Assembly: GCA_022711595.1 (NCBI GenBank)
Contig: JAKLET010000015.1
Location: forward strand, 27,883-91,882
From: Deltaproteobacteria bacterium
GTDB lineage: Bacteria; Desulfobacterota; Syntrophorhabdia; Syntrophorhabdales; Syntrophorhabdaceae
Direction of reading: 5' to 3'
DNA length: 64,000 bases
In this document: in pieces, positions 46,747 to 56,851 of the stretch
Numbering within the stretch: position 1 is the stretch's first letter
Layout of the letters: each line of letters begins with the position of its first letter
Notes under the pieces: model-generated
What the model was told of the DNA's origin: nothing
Databases searched by the model: none
The model's input: only the letters and a program-made list of their open reading frames with translations
Program-made: the position numbers and the translations under genes

Positions 46747-48869
46747 GGGTCCTCAAAGATCTCCGAATGGGTAATTTCATGCCCTTTTGCTGTCTGCGCA
46801 TTTTTTTTATGCGACGAGTCTTTCACTCTCACCTGCCCGTTCGGTCCGGCATCCTTTGCCACCTCATCCATTTTATTTCCGCCGGCCTGTCCTTTCTTAT
46901 CCTTTCCTGCTGAACCGATACTGCGGATAAGCTCTTCCTTCTTCAGCTTCCCTTTACCCGTTCTCGTTATATCGTCGATGTAATTTGAGGTCGTTTTCTG
47001 CGCGTCCTTTCGGCTTTTGATCACGCGGGGGGTCAAAAGGATGATAAGTTCCTTGCGGTGGTTCTCATCAGTCGTGTTGCCGAAGAGGTAGCCAAGAAGC
47101 GGGATCTTGCTTAAGTAGGGGATGCCGGAGCGCGCTGACGATACATCCTCTCTAATGAGTCCGCCGATGAGGATGGTCTGGCCGTCCTGCACGACAAGGT
47201 TCGTCGTCGTCTCCGTCTTCTTGACGATGATGTTGTCCTCGCCGTCAAAGAGCTTGATCGTATCGTATGAAGAAACCTCCTGGGCAAGTTCCAGGGAAAC
47301 AAGACCGCCTTCATTTATCCGGGGCTTCACCTTGAGGATGATACCAATGTCCTTGTACTGGATGGTCCGCTGGGGGGATACGGTGGTAGAGGCGAACGTC
47401 TCTGATGTCACGATGGGGACCTGCTCTCCCACCTGGATGCGCGCCTCCTTATTGTCCGACACAAGTACGTGCGGTACGGCGAGGAGTTTCGCCTTCGATT
47501 GTGTGGCGAGCATGTCGATGACCGCCTTGAAATCATTACCGACGGTACCCGCGAAGGTGAACGTCCCGCTGCCTGTGGTGCTCGTCGGTGTGGCGCCGGG
47601 CATGTTGAACCCGACCGTGCCGTCAACCGCACTGAGAACACCGTTCATACCGCCGGGCTTGAACTGAAGAGCCCATGAAACGCCGAGCTTCAGGTCGTCC
47701 TTGAGGGTTATCTCGGCGATGACCCCTTCGATCACGACCTGTCTGGGGATGATATCGATCCTTTCTATGGCCTCTTTGATGACCTCGTAATCCTCCGGCG
47801 TGGCAAGGACAATTATAGAGTTGAGGTTCTCTTCCGCGATGATCTTCGTTGAAGGAGATATAATAGCATCCCGCGTCAGGGAGCCTCCCGCCGTGGACAT
47901 TCCGCCTGTATTCTCGACAGCGGCAGTCCGTGCAACCGGGGCCGGGGCTTGTTTTGGTGCAGTTGTCTTTCTACCCGGGGAAGATGGCGCGGCAATGGAT
48001 GGGGTGGCCGTGCCGCCGTGTCCGGAGGTAATAAAAACCTGCTGCAGGATGCTCGCGATGTCCCTGGCCTTGTTGTTCTGAACATGGTAGACAAAGATCT
48101 GGGGTCTTTTCTGTTTTGTCCGTTCGCTGTCAAAGAGGCTGATAAGCTTGAGGAGCCTTTTTACATTCGCGTCCGTGTCGACGATTATGATGTGGTTTAT
48201 GTTCGGCACCTCCACCACAACGGCGCTCGTCGTGATAAATGGAGCGATCAGCTTGATGACCTCTGCCGACTGACTGTACATGACCGGTACGACCTGTATT
48301 ATCGACTTGCCTTCTATGACTATCGAATCGGGATCCCTCCCCAGTGTCACTTCCGCGGGTTCCCTGGAGACATCGCTGATCGGGACGATCCTGTAAAGAC
48401 CGCTTTCTTCCACCACGCCCATTCCGTTGAGCCTCAGTATCACCTCCATGACGGCAAGCACCCTGTCCGCGGCGACAGGCGTTACCGAACGGAATGTAAC
48501 CCTTCCCTTCACCCGCTGGTCGACCACGTAATTCACCCGGAGTATCTCGCCGAAGATGGTCTGGATCACCTGGTAGGCATCGGCATCGTCGAAGTTAAGA
48601 CTGACCGGGCCGCCAGCCCTGGGGGCACGCTTTCTTTCCGGTGAGGAAGGTTTCGGTCGCGATCCATTTTTTATTTCATTGCGTTCCTGCTTTTGCGGCT
48701 CATCCGCTTTTTTAACCGCCTGGGATTCCCCGGGCAGCGTTTTTTCTTCCGTCCGGGCTCCCTTTGTTGTCTGCCGGGAAACGACCTGTTCAGTTGGAAC
48801 GCTGTCGGCATATGAAAACAACCATCCGGAAACAAGGAAAAAACATAGGAAAGCAACAGTTCTCTTCAA
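46743..48869 (-). CDS. gspD: T2SS secretin GspD
   Basis: 708 aa, TTG start 48869; a four-codon ORF (ATG ATG ATC CTT TGA) with GGGGAG upstream overlaps this start. Signal peptide (VAFLCFFLVSGWLFSYADS), a charged spacer, N0-N3 domains (NFDDADAYQVIQTIFGEIL and IIIVDTDANVKRLLKLI) and the secretin barrel (VPHVLVSDNKEARIQVGEQVP, TILIGGLIREDVSSARSGIP, ending LIILLTPRVI). A lysine/glycine-rich C-terminal tail may bind a pilotin; none is evident here. Confidence 0.95.
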   Translation of the reverse strand: MKRTVAFLCFFLVSGWLFSYADSVPTEQVVSRQTTKGARTEEKTLPGESQAVKKADEPQKQERNEIKNGSRPKPSSPERKRAPRAGGPVSLNFDDADAYQVIQTIFGEILRVNYVVDQRVKGRVTFRSVTPVAADRVLAVMEVILRLNGMGVVEESGLYRIVPISDVSREPAEVTLGRDPDSIVIEGKSIIQVVPVMYSQSAEVIKLIAPFITTSAVVVEVPNINHIIIVDTDANVKRLLKLISLFDSERTKQKRPQIFVYHVQNNKARDIASILQQVFITSGHGGTATPSIAAPSSPGRKTTAPKQAPAPVARTAAVENTGGMSTAGGSLTRDAIISPSTKIIAEENLNSIIVLATPEDYEVIKEAIERIDIIPRQVVIEGVIAEITLKDDLKLGVSWALQFKPGGMNGVLSAVDGTVGFNMPGATPTSTTGSGTFTFAGTVGNDFKAVIDMLATQSKAKLLAVPHVLVSDNKEARIQVGEQVPIVTSETFASTTVSPQRTIQYKDIGIILKVKPRINEGGLVSLELAQEVSSYDTIKLFDGEDNIIVKKTETTTNLVVQDGQTILIGGLIREDVSSARSGIPYLSKIPLLGYLFGNTTDENHRKELIILLTPRVIKSRKDAQKTTSNYIDDITRTGKGKLKKEELIRSIGSAGKDKKGQAGGNKMDEVAKDAGPNGQVRVKDSSHKKNAQTAKGHEITHSEIFEDP

Positions 48870-49350
48870 AGGATCATCATCTCCCCGATCCAGTTCGATG
48901 TGATGTGTTTTGCGTGGTTTTTAATGAAATAGCACTGCCTGTGAGTTGGACCTTCTGACGCCCTCCGACTGTCTTATGGGGAGATAATAAAATCATTAAT
49001 GTGGCAGCACGTTTCCCCGTTGTCCGGGTACCCATGGATATTCACGCGTCCATGGATCGAAGCATCCTCCTTTATCGCCAGGCCATTCTTGAAAGAACCG
49101 AGGATAATATTAATTCCTGTTCGTGGGCGTGGGAATTCAAATGGTGCGGTTCGGCCAGATATTGCTTCTGATAAGCCACGATACCTTTGCGCGCTCAATA
49201 CCGTATCAGATACAAAGCATAATTGTTACCGAAACGCCTAACACTGTGACGAAAAGACCATTCATGGGAGTGACAAAAGAGGGCTGAGTGGTTAATATCT
49301 TCCGTGAATCAAAAACCCCCGGACATTAATAAACAGATCAGGGAGGGCTT
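48870..49350. other. Divergent regulatory region between gspD and gspG
   Basis: 481 bp without a gene. It contains two direct copies of CCATGGAT (49032-49039 and 49050-49057, 18 bp apart), each with a palindromic core, that could bind a regulator, and a short perfect hairpin CCAT-TC-ATGG near 49258-49267. Promoter boxes for either side were not convincingly identified. Confidence 0.35.
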
Positions 49351-49779
49351 ATGGATCTTAAATATAAATACTGCAGGGACAGGCGAGGCTTTACGCTCGT
49401 TGAGCTCCTTGTGGTCATGGTTATCGTGGGACTTCTCGTCGCCCTTGTAGGCCCGAAGGTATTCCCTAAACTTGGCAAAGGCAAGCAGGCGGCAGCCAGG
49501 GCGCAGGTCGAGCTTCTCGGTCAGACCCTGGACCATTTCCGGCTCGATGTCGGACGCTATCCCACAACCCAGGAGGGCCTGGGTGCCCTCGCTGCAAATC
49601 CCGGAGGACAGAACTGGGAAGGGCCGTATCTGAAAAAAGGGCTTCCCAACGACCCCTGGGGAAAACCCTATCAGTACCAGTCTCCTGGATCTCACGGGGA
49701 ATTTGATCTCTATTCCTTCGGAAGGGACGGCACACCCGGAGGAGAAGGTGAAGACAAGGACGTGACAAACTGGGAGTGA
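49351..49779 (+). CDS. gspG: T2SS major pseudopilin GspG
   Basis: 142 aa with GGGAGGGCTT before ATG 49351. Prepilin motif RRGFTLVELLVVMVIVGLLV with Glu+5, then the GspG core (GKGKQAAARAQVELLGQTLD, RYPTTQEGLGAL, LPNDPWGKPYQYQSPG, FGRDGTPGGEGEDKDVTNW) including the calcium-binding loop. It forms the pseudopilus shaft. It is divergent from the rest of the operon, so its dose can be set separately. Confidence 0.96.
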   Translation: MDLKYKYCRDRRGFTLVELLVVMVIVGLLVALVGPKVFPKLGKGKQAAARAQVELLGQTLDHFRLDVGRYPTTQEGLGALAANPGGQNWEGPYLKKGLPNDPWGKPYQYQSPGSHGEFDLYSFGRDGTPGGEGEDKDVTNWE

Positions 49780-49916
49780 AAAAACGATACGCGATGGCAA
49801 TCGAAATGACGATGGGCGGCCCCAGGGCTGCCCATCATTTTTCTTGTTATCGGTTCACCGCTTACGTTTCATGTACTTTCCCCATGGCCAATAACCCGTG
49901 AACCATTTCCCGCCTC

Positions 49917-52388
49917 TTACCAATTTAACCTCAGTCCTCCCGTGAAACCGTGGCTTACCTGGTCGTTTGTGAGCGCCAGATCATAGCCCACGAAGAAGTT
50001 GAGCCTGTCAGCTTTCCTTCCCGTGAGGTTCAAAGAGAAAACCCCCGCATCTCTTTCCGCGGTGTCGGAGGCGATGACGAACGAGCCTGCCGGCGCGTCT
50101 GCGAATCGTGCGTTGATATTAGCCTCCGTGTCTCCGAATTCGTGAAGCCATTTGACACCCAATTCGGGGGTGAGGAAGAAGTCCTTTGCCGCCTCGATAT
50201 TCCGTGAAATCTTCACACCCAGACCACTCTGGAGAGAGTCTGTGTTGTTGCTGTCCGTGGCAAGATTCAGAGTCCCGGCACCTGTCTCCATGAAGCTGTC
50301 TGTGTGATTCCGCATCGCCAGGACGGAGACAAGGGGTGTCACGGTATAACCTTTCCAGGACACCTTGTAGCCGCCCTCCAAGTAGCCGGATATGTCGTTG
50401 CCGTCATAGGAGCCCCTGGCCACGCGATGGATGTTGCCGAAATCAATGTAGCGCTTCGTCTCATAGCTGTTCTTGCTGTAAGCAAAAGCAGCGTCCACAT
50501 ACCACATCTTGCTTGCGGGAACGTATGAACCGTATATCGCTCCCTGCATACTGTCGGCGTCAGAGTTGTCCTGAGCCTCTTTCATGTCGACGTTAGTTTT
50601 CGAATACCCGATGGCCGCGCCCACACGAATGCCCGGACTGACGAGATAGTCAAAACCCGCGATCGCTCCGCCTATTGTGTAGTCATACCTGGATCCCGCG
50701 TCACTGCCGTGACGGTTGCCTGTGACGCCGTATCCTTTGATCCAGGCACCGTGGGCCAACTTCTGCGCGTCCCTTTCCAGCGAAAACCCTGCGTCAGATG
50801 TCACCGGACCTCCCGAGACAAGCATTGTCAGCGGGTTCGACTCGCGGTCATTGAGCCCAAGGAAGCCAGAGACTGCGGTCCTCGCGGTACGACTGAAGAG
50901 GTTCTGATAAAAACTGCCCTGTCTTGCGGGAGCGATGGTTGCCGAAACCATGTGGCTCGTTCCCGACATTTGATCGAGGGCAGAGGTGACGCCGGTATCG
51001 CCCATGGAATCCAGTTCATCCACAACGGTTATAATGTCGCCGGATCCGGAGCCATTGCTGTATTTATCGTCAATGCTTGACGCCACCGCGCTTTGATTGT
51101 GCGTACGGGCTGCCTTCCTGAAGTTCGACCTGACATCGACATAGCTGTTTTTCGCGTCATAGGAAAGGGACAACTCCCTGTACCTCGATTTGAAGTCAGA
51201 CGTGACTGAACCGTACGTACCGCTAAGGCCGTTGGCCGTTTCGATGATCGTATGTTTGCCCCCTTTTATTCCCTTTGCAACAACAGTCAGACTGTTGCCG
51301 TTCAGTACCGCTGTGTCGGCGACCGTTTTAGCGATCTTTCCGTCTGTACCCGCCCCTACCGTGTGAATTGCACCAGCCTTCAGGGTGAATGCCCCGCTCA
51401 CCTCAAGGGTGCCGCCGAGCAGGGATACACTGCTGCCGCTTGAGACTGTCAGATCTCCGCCCAGTTTCCATGTACCTTCCCTGGACTTCTCTATGGTCTC
51501 GAAATTGAGGAGGGTGCCTCCCATGATCTGGCCGGAACCTTCAAGGTAAACCTTGTCTGCGATGCCGGATACAACTGTTGGATCCGCCGAATAGTCTCCG
51601 TCCACATTACCCATTATTGTCGAGCCGTCGCGCAGATAAGCGGTGTCGTCCCCGGCACCCATGATGACGGCATAGCCGCCCGTTCCGTTGATCATGCCGG
51701 CGTTGTAGAGGATGTCGTTCCCGCTTCCGCGAAAATGTATGCCCTTGGCCCCCGTAACGCTCGCACACTTCTCATTTCTCACTGTGCCGTTATCAATGGA
51801 TATACCCGCGAGTGAGGTACCGGTAATAGCAGCGCCCTCCCTGTTCGTTACGGCGTTGTCGGTCCCCCTCATATATACACCGTAATTACCGCCGCTTATT
51901 CCGCCTTCGTTGATGACCGTTGTTTCTGTCTTGGCTCCAGCCACTCCAATATTGGCTCCGCTCATGGCAGCGCCTTTCTCGTTGACAACGGTGCCGGAAG
52001 CCAACTCCACAGCTGTCACTCCCTTGATCATCCCTCTGTTCGTCACGTTACCGCTCACATCAGAGGCGGTGGTTTTGTCGTTCGATAGCCAGATCCCTCT
52101 GCTTGAGCTGGATTCAACATTTATCGTCGCGCCTTTCTCCACGGTCACGTTCCACCCGGGCGTCTTTCCGAGGATACCGTAAACTTCCGTCGTCTCCACT
52201 ATGGACGCTCCCGGTGTCACGGTGACCTTCGTGTTGTTGCCAGCAGAATTTGATTCATCTTCAAGGATGACCGCTTTGCGAGCGCCGTCTATCACAACCT
52301 CTGAGAAGGAAGGTGTGACCATCCCAGGTGCCGTCAGCAAGAACAAGCAAATGCCAACCATAACGCTCTCTTTCAATTTACTTTTCAT
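49917..52388 (-). CDS. Second autotransporter
   Basis: 823 aa. Signal peptide (VGICLFLLTAPGMVTPSFS), then a beta-helical passenger of loose repeats (VVNEKGAAMSGANIG, TVINEGGISGGNYGVYM, VTNREGAAITGTSLAG), a PL1-like stretch (KLGGDLTVSSGSSVSLLGGTLE) and a C-terminal barrel of about 280 residues (WIKGYGVTGNRHGSDAGSRYDY, ending GGLRLNW). Terminal tryptophan follows the barrel rule. The barrel is related to that at 3.2-5.7 kb. It is the gene after the B-repeat protein on the same strand, separated by a strong hairpin. Confidence 0.92.
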   Translation of the reverse strand: MKSKLKESVMVGICLFLLTAPGMVTPSFSEVVIDGARKAVILEDESNSAGNNTKVTVTPGASIVETTEVYGILGKTPGWNVTVEKGATINVESSSSRGIWLSNDKTTASDVSGNVTNRGMIKGVTAVELASGTVVNEKGAAMSGANIGVAGAKTETTVINEGGISGGNYGVYMRGTDNAVTNREGAAITGTSLAGISIDNGTVRNEKCASVTGAKGIHFRGSGNDILYNAGMINGTGGYAVIMGAGDDTAYLRDGSTIMGNVDGDYSADPTVVSGIADKVYLEGSGQIMGGTLLNFETIEKSREGTWKLGGDLTVSSGSSVSLLGGTLEVSGAFTLKAGAIHTVGAGTDGKIAKTVADTAVLNGNSLTVVAKGIKGGKHTIIETANGLSGTYGSVTSDFKSRYRELSLSYDAKNSYVDVRSNFRKAARTHNQSAVASSIDDKYSNGSGSGDIITVVDELDSMGDTGVTSALDQMSGTSHMVSATIAPARQGSFYQNLFSRTARTAVSGFLGLNDRESNPLTMLVSGGPVTSDAGFSLERDAQKLAHGAWIKGYGVTGNRHGSDAGSRYDYTIGGAIAGFDYLVSPGIRVGAAIGYSKTNVDMKEAQDNSDADSMQGAIYGSYVPASKMWYVDAAFAYSKNSYETKRYIDFGNIHRVARGSYDGNDISGYLEGGYKVSWKGYTVTPLVSVLAMRNHTDSFMETGAGTLNLATDSNNTDSLQSGLGVKISRNIEAAKDFFLTPELGVKWLHEFGDTEANINARFADAPAGSFVIASDTAERDAGVFSLNLTGRKADRLNFFVGYDLALTNDQVSHGFTGGLRLNW

Positions 52389-52426
52389 TTTTTAAGCTCC
52401 CCTATTTTTGTCCTTCGGGCTTGTGT

Positions 52427-52447
52427 GGGGCGGGTCAGGCCCGCCCC
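52427..52447 (-). terminator. GC-rich hairpin between B-repeat protein and autotransporter genes
   Basis: GGGGCGGG and its perfect complement with a five-base loop, about 40 bases after the stop of the upstream gene and 40 before the next start. There is no T tract, so it may act as a partial terminator, a stability element, or both. Confidence 0.55.
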
Positions 52448-52484
52448 TATCTTATTTCCGTTCTCGATGTCCGTTCAGAACCTA

Positions 52485-55400
52485 TTACCGTTTGAATGTG
52501 ACGTAGATCGTGTGGTTGCCGGTTACGTTCTCCATGGTGTAAGTCCTGCTTGTCCATGGCCGGGCCGGGCCGTTGTCCAATGTCACCGTGTCTACTTCGA
52601 AGGTCGCATCGTTGGGCGTGAACTCGAATGTAACGCTCTGACCTTCTTTGGCTATTGCCTTCGTGGGACTGATGCTGCCGCCGTCACCCGCGGAACCCGT
52701 GATCGTATAGAACTTTGACGTGGTGAAGGTGGCGATGATAGAGCCGTCCGCCTGGACGTTCGTGCAGGAGTATGTGTACGATGCCTGGCCCGACGCGGCC
52801 GTTATGGTCTCGCTCGTTGTGCCCCTGGTTACCGTCAGGGTGTCTATGAGGTAGCCGGTCCCGACCGACACGATGAAGTCCCTGCTGCCGCCCTGGCTGA
52901 CCGTCTGAGCCGTGCTGGGATTGATGCCGCCGCCCGTGCCCGCAGAGGGTGTGATGGTGTAGGTCTTTGCCGGTTTCTGCTTGAAGCTTACAGTGATCGT
53001 GTGATTTCCGGTCACGTTCGAGAAGGTGTAAATTGTTGTTGCGCCCCGGGATATGTTGTCCACCAGCACGTCCTCAACCTCGTAGCCATCAACAGGTTTC
53101 ATGGTGAATGTCTGGCTTTCGCCGGAGGTGACGGACACGTCACCCGAGGGGGTGATGCTGCCGTTGCCGCTTGCGGTTGCCGTGATCGTATAGGTGATCG
53201 CCGGTTTCTGCCTGAAGGTGGCGATGATAGAGCCGTCCGCCTGGACGTTCGTGCAGGAGTATGTGTACGATGCCTGGCCCGACGCGGCCGTTATGGTCTC
53301 GCTCGTTGTGCCCCTGGTTACCGTCAGGGTGTCTATGAGGTAGCCGGTCCCGGCCGACACGGTGAAGTCCCTGCTGCCGCCCTGGCTGACCGTCTGCGCC
53401 GTGCTGGGATTGATGCCGCCGCCCGTGCCCGCAGAGGGTGTGATGGTGTAGGTCTTTGCCGCAGACCTGAAGGTGACCTTGATCGTGTGCTTCGCACTCA
53501 GGGCGGGAAAGGTGTACTGGTTGTTCGCAAAGGCCACAGGGTCACCATCCACCGTCACGGCGTCCACCACGTAGCCGTCGGCAGGTGTAAACGTGTACGT
53601 CGGTGTTGTGCCGCGGCGATGTGATGTTTCACCTGGATCGCTGATGGCGCCGTTCTTTCCCGCGTATGCGGTGATCGTGTATATGTAAGTGTCCTTCCTG
53701 AAGGCGACGCGTATCTCGTGACCCGCGCTCAGGGCGGGGAACGTGTACTGGTTGTTCCTGAACAACACGGCGGCACCATCCACCGTCACGGCGTCCACCA
53801 GGTATCCGTCGGCGGGCATAAACTTGTATGTCGGTGTTGCGCCGGGGCTGTATGTTTTCGCACCCGATGGTTCTATGGCGCCGTTGTTCCCCGCAGACGC
53901 GGTAATTGTGTAGGCCGCCTGCTTGAAGGTGGCGCTGATCGTATGATCTGCATCCACTTTAGCAAAGCTGTACATGTATGTGCTTCCTCCCGACGCTCCG
54001 TACACAGTGTTCCCATCCACCTTCAGAGCATCTATTCCATAACCATCATTGGCTGTTATGACGAAGGTCTTGCGGGCACCACGCGCTATATTCTGTGACG
54101 TTCCCGGACTTATCGTACCGTTCTGACCTGCCTGGACCGTGATGATAAACTCCTCTCGTTTCTTGAAGGTCGCTTTTATCGTGTGATTCCCGGTCACGTT
54201 TGTAAAGGAGTGGTCATATGTGGTTCGCCCCGATGCTTCGGCCACAGGGCTTCCATCCACCGTCAGCGTGTCAATGGCGTAGCCATTGGAGGTATCTGCC
54301 GTTATCTTAAATGTTATATTGCTGCCTTTCATTACAACCTGGTCCCCGGGGCTGACGCTGCCGCCATTGCCCTCCAGGACCGTGATGGAGCAGGTTTCTT
54401 TGAAGGCGGCCTTGATCGAACCGTTCGCCTGCACATCCAGGAAGGTGAACATGTATGATGTCCGGCCGGCCGCCTCCTTTATGGCTTCACACGTTGTACC
54501 CTTGCACACCGTCAGGGTGTCTATCGCGTAGCCGGTATTGGCAGAAACGATGAACGCTTTACTATTTGTGCCGCGGCCGATAGTCTGGGCCGTGCCGGGG
54601 TTGATGGTGCCGCCCGAGCCCGCCGAGGGTGTGATCGTGTAGGTCTTTGCCTTGAAAGTGGCCTTGATCGAACCGTTCGCCTGCACGTTCGTGAAGGTGT
54701 ACGTGTATGATGCCCGGCCGGCCGCCTCCTTTATGGCTTCACACGTTGTACCCTTGCACACCGTCAGGGTGTCTATCACGTAGCCAACACTGGCACTTAC
54801 GGTAAACTCCTGGCCATTGCCGAAATAGATGCTCTGATCCCCGGGGTTGATGGTGCCGCCATTGCCCGCTGAACTGGTGATGGTGAACAATGCCGTCTCG
54901 AAAACAACCTTCAGTTCATGATCTCCGGCCACCTTCGAGATAGTGTAAGTGTTCGTCGACCATGCATGGGAAACACCATCCAGGATCACCCGGGCAACCC
55001 GGTAGTTCAGAGAAGGCTTAAAGGTAAATGTCTGGTCCGCACCCGCTTTGACCAATACCTTGCCGCCTGGTGTGATGGTGCCGTTCTTATCTCCAAAAAC
55101 CGATGTCTTTATTTCATGCTTGTAAGGACAGAGTTTCAAAATGGTAAAATTGGAATTCGGTTTCGTGCTGTCAAGAGTGGGGAACGTGTACTTCGAGTCT
55201 TGACCCTTGTCACCCTGCCATGTCGCATCACTGGTACCGGCAACAATAATGTCTCCCGAGGGGCTTGTCGCCAGAGAATAAGCCCGATCGTTACCCGCGC
55301 CTCCCCAGAACGTGTGCCATCTGGATTGGCCATTGTCCGCGTCAAGACCGAGGACCGCCATGTCGGTAACAGTACCGAGCTTGCCTGAGAAACGATGAAG

Positions 55401-56822
55401 GGCGTACCCGTCACCGGATATCTTCCAGGCACAGTAGCTCTCTCCTGCCACATACACCGTTTCGCCATCGCCGCTCAGTGCCATCGTGCGCGGGACATCT
55501 TCATAGTGAAGCGCGCCACGGAAGGTATGCCATCCGTTGGCCCCTTCGTTGTTCATCTTGACGACGGCAAAGTCAAAGTTCACGCCTGGAGTGTGCTCGT
55601 CCACCGGGGCCCTTTCCTTGACGTTCCAGCCCGACTTGCTGTACCCGGTGAGGTAGTAGCTGTTATGGTCGTCCGTCAGCACCGCCGTGGCCCAGTCATC
55701 ATCTGGCCCTCCGAAGAAGGCGTGCCAGTGGTATTCCAGGTCTTTCCTTGCAAGGCGGGCGATGAACATGTCGTACCCGCCGGAATGCGAATTGCGGGGA
55801 GAAGCGTTGTAGTGAACATGGTTGTCGTACTTCCATTCCTTGCTGCTGGATCCGGCAACGACCGGAAAACCGTCCTTGTCGATGGCGATGGCCTCGCCCC
55901 AGTCGTTCGACTCGCTGCCGCCGAGAAAGGTGTGCTTGACCCATCCTCCGTCACTGGCCCTGAGCGCCATGACCCATGCGTCGTTTGAGCCCTGATAGGC
56001 CCGTGTCGGTTGGCAGAGCCTCTCTACCCTTTCCATGTCGTCTTTGGTCACATACTTATCTGACTCGCCTGTCAGTTTGGGCCAGCATCCGAAGAACTCG
56101 TAATCGGCCTTCCCTGTGAGGAACACGTATTCGCTGTCCGCGGCAATGCCGTAGACCTCTTCATCTATTTTTTTGTCTTCATCAATTCCCGATTCCCCGT
56201 GGAACGTGTGCCACAGATACCTGCCACTGTCTGCATTGAGGGCCAGGACATAGACATCGGCAGATACAAAACTATAGTTGTGACCATAGAAACCCAGGAA
56301 ACCATCCCGGAAATAATACGTTATCGCCCTGGAATGCTGATTCACTGCCGGTTCACCTTTTGGTCCAGCCCAGTTGTCCCGGCTGGTACCCGTGATGTAG
56401 AGCTTGCCCCCGGCTATGGCCATACCCCTGACGCTGTCGTACTCAAGCCCTCCGTAGTACGTGTACCAAAGCAATTTGCCATCAGTATCGAACTTGGCCA
56501 CCATAATGTCCTTGTTATCTTTGGCGCCGCCGCTATGCCAGTGCAGCGGTTGGCCGGGATTGCCGTACGCCGGATCGGTTTCCTGACTCGGTTTCCATTT
56601 CATGCTTTCCGCCGCGATAAAGATGTTCCCCCCTTCATCAACCGCAACGGAACTTAAGGTCTCCGCTCCCTCGATGGCCGATCCTGTGAACAGATGCCAT
56701 AAATAATAGGGATCCACGGCCTCCTTGCCGGACGCATCCCTCGGAAGCGCCGGCAGCAGCAGCAAAAGGAAAAGGGACGTGAAAAAATAACTGATGAAGA
56801 ACCGGCTGCTTCGTTGTTTCAT
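52485..56822 (-). CDS. Large secreted beta-propeller/B-repeat protein
   Basis: 1445 aa from ATG 56822 (GGGGGAG upstream). Signal peptide (FFISYFFTSLFLLLLLPALP). Residues about 35-600 carry repeated beta-propeller-like units of the SBBP type (WVMALRASDGGWVKHTFLGG, FPVVAGSSSKEW, DIIVAGTSDATWQG). Residues about 610-1445 are eleven divergent InlB-type B repeats of 70-80 residues (YTITPSAGTGGGINPSTAQT, ..NGSIKATF). No anchor or barrel is present, so it is expected to be released; the neighbouring T2SS is a plausible exporter. Confidence 0.85.
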   Translation of the reverse strand: MKQRSSRFFISYFFTSLFLLLLLPALPRDASGKEAVDPYYLWHLFTGSAIEGAETLSSVAVDEGGNIFIAAESMKWKPSQETDPAYGNPGQPLHWHSGGAKDNKDIMVAKFDTDGKLLWYTYYGGLEYDSVRGMAIAGGKLYITGTSRDNWAGPKGEPAVNQHSRAITYYFRDGFLGFYGHNYSFVSADVYVLALNADSGRYLWHTFHGESGIDEDKKIDEEVYGIAADSEYVFLTGKADYEFFGCWPKLTGESDKYVTKDDMERVERLCQPTRAYQGSNDAWVMALRASDGGWVKHTFLGGSESNDWGEAIAIDKDGFPVVAGSSSKEWKYDNHVHYNASPRNSHSGGYDMFIARLARKDLEYHWHAFFGGPDDDWATAVLTDDHNSYYLTGYSKSGWNVKERAPVDEHTPGVNFDFAVVKMNNEGANGWHTFRGALHYEDVPRTMALSGDGETVYVAGESYCAWKISGDGYALHRFSGKLGTVTDMAVLGLDADNGQSRWHTFWGGAGNDRAYSLATSPSGDIIVAGTSDATWQGDKGQDSKYTFPTLDSTKPNSNFTILKLCPYKHEIKTSVFGDKNGTITPGGKVLVKAGADQTFTFKPSLNYRVARVILDGVSHAWSTNTYTISKVAGDHELKVVFETALFTITSSAGNGGTINPGDQSIYFGNGQEFTVSASVGYVIDTLTVCKGTTCEAIKEAAGRASYTYTFTNVQANGSIKATFKAKTYTITPSAGSGGTINPGTAQTIGRGTNSKAFIVSANTGYAIDTLTVCKGTTCEAIKEAAGRTSYMFTFLDVQANGSIKAAFKETCSITVLEGNGGSVSPGDQVVMKGSNITFKITADTSNGYAIDTLTVDGSPVAEASGRTTYDHSFTNVTGNHTIKATFKKREEFIITVQAGQNGTISPGTSQNIARGARKTFVITANDGYGIDALKVDGNTVYGASGGSTYMYSFAKVDADHTISATFKQAAYTITASAGNNGAIEPSGAKTYSPGATPTYKFMPADGYLVDAVTVDGAAVLFRNNQYTFPALSAGHEIRVAFRKDTYIYTITAYAGKNGAISDPGETSHRRGTTPTYTFTPADGYVVDAVTVDGDPVAFANNQYTFPALSAKHTIKVTFRSAAKTYTITPSAGTGGGINPSTAQTVSQGGSRDFTVSAGTGYLIDTLTVTRGTTSETITAASGQASYTYSCTNVQADGSIIATFRQKPAITYTITATASGNGSITPSGDVSVTSGESQTFTMKPVDGYEVEDVLVDNISRGATTIYTFSNVTGNHTITVSFKQKPAKTYTITPSAGTGGGINPSTAQTVSQGGSRDFIVSVGTGYLIDTLTVTRGTTSETITAASGQASYTYSCTNVQADGSIIATFTTSKFYTITGSAGDGGSISPTKAIAKEGQSVTFEFTPNDATFEVDTVTLDNGPARPWTSRTYTMENVTGNHTIYVTFKR
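52724..53460 (-). repeat. Recent 489-bp duplication within the B-repeat region
   Basis: Segments 52724-52971 and 53213-53460 are both 248 bp and differ at only about three positions, while the B repeats elsewhere are diverged. They encode B repeats 10 and 8, which flank repeat 9. The offset is 489 bp (163 codons), so a two-repeat unit was probably duplicated in frame. Confidence 0.85.
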
Positions 56823-56851
56823 GAGAACTCCCCCTTTGGAATTTTTTCGCT

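Noticed and set aside
49228..49340. Riboswitch in the gspG leader
   Set aside because: Only a short CCAT-TC-ATGG hairpin is seen, with no match to a known conserved core.
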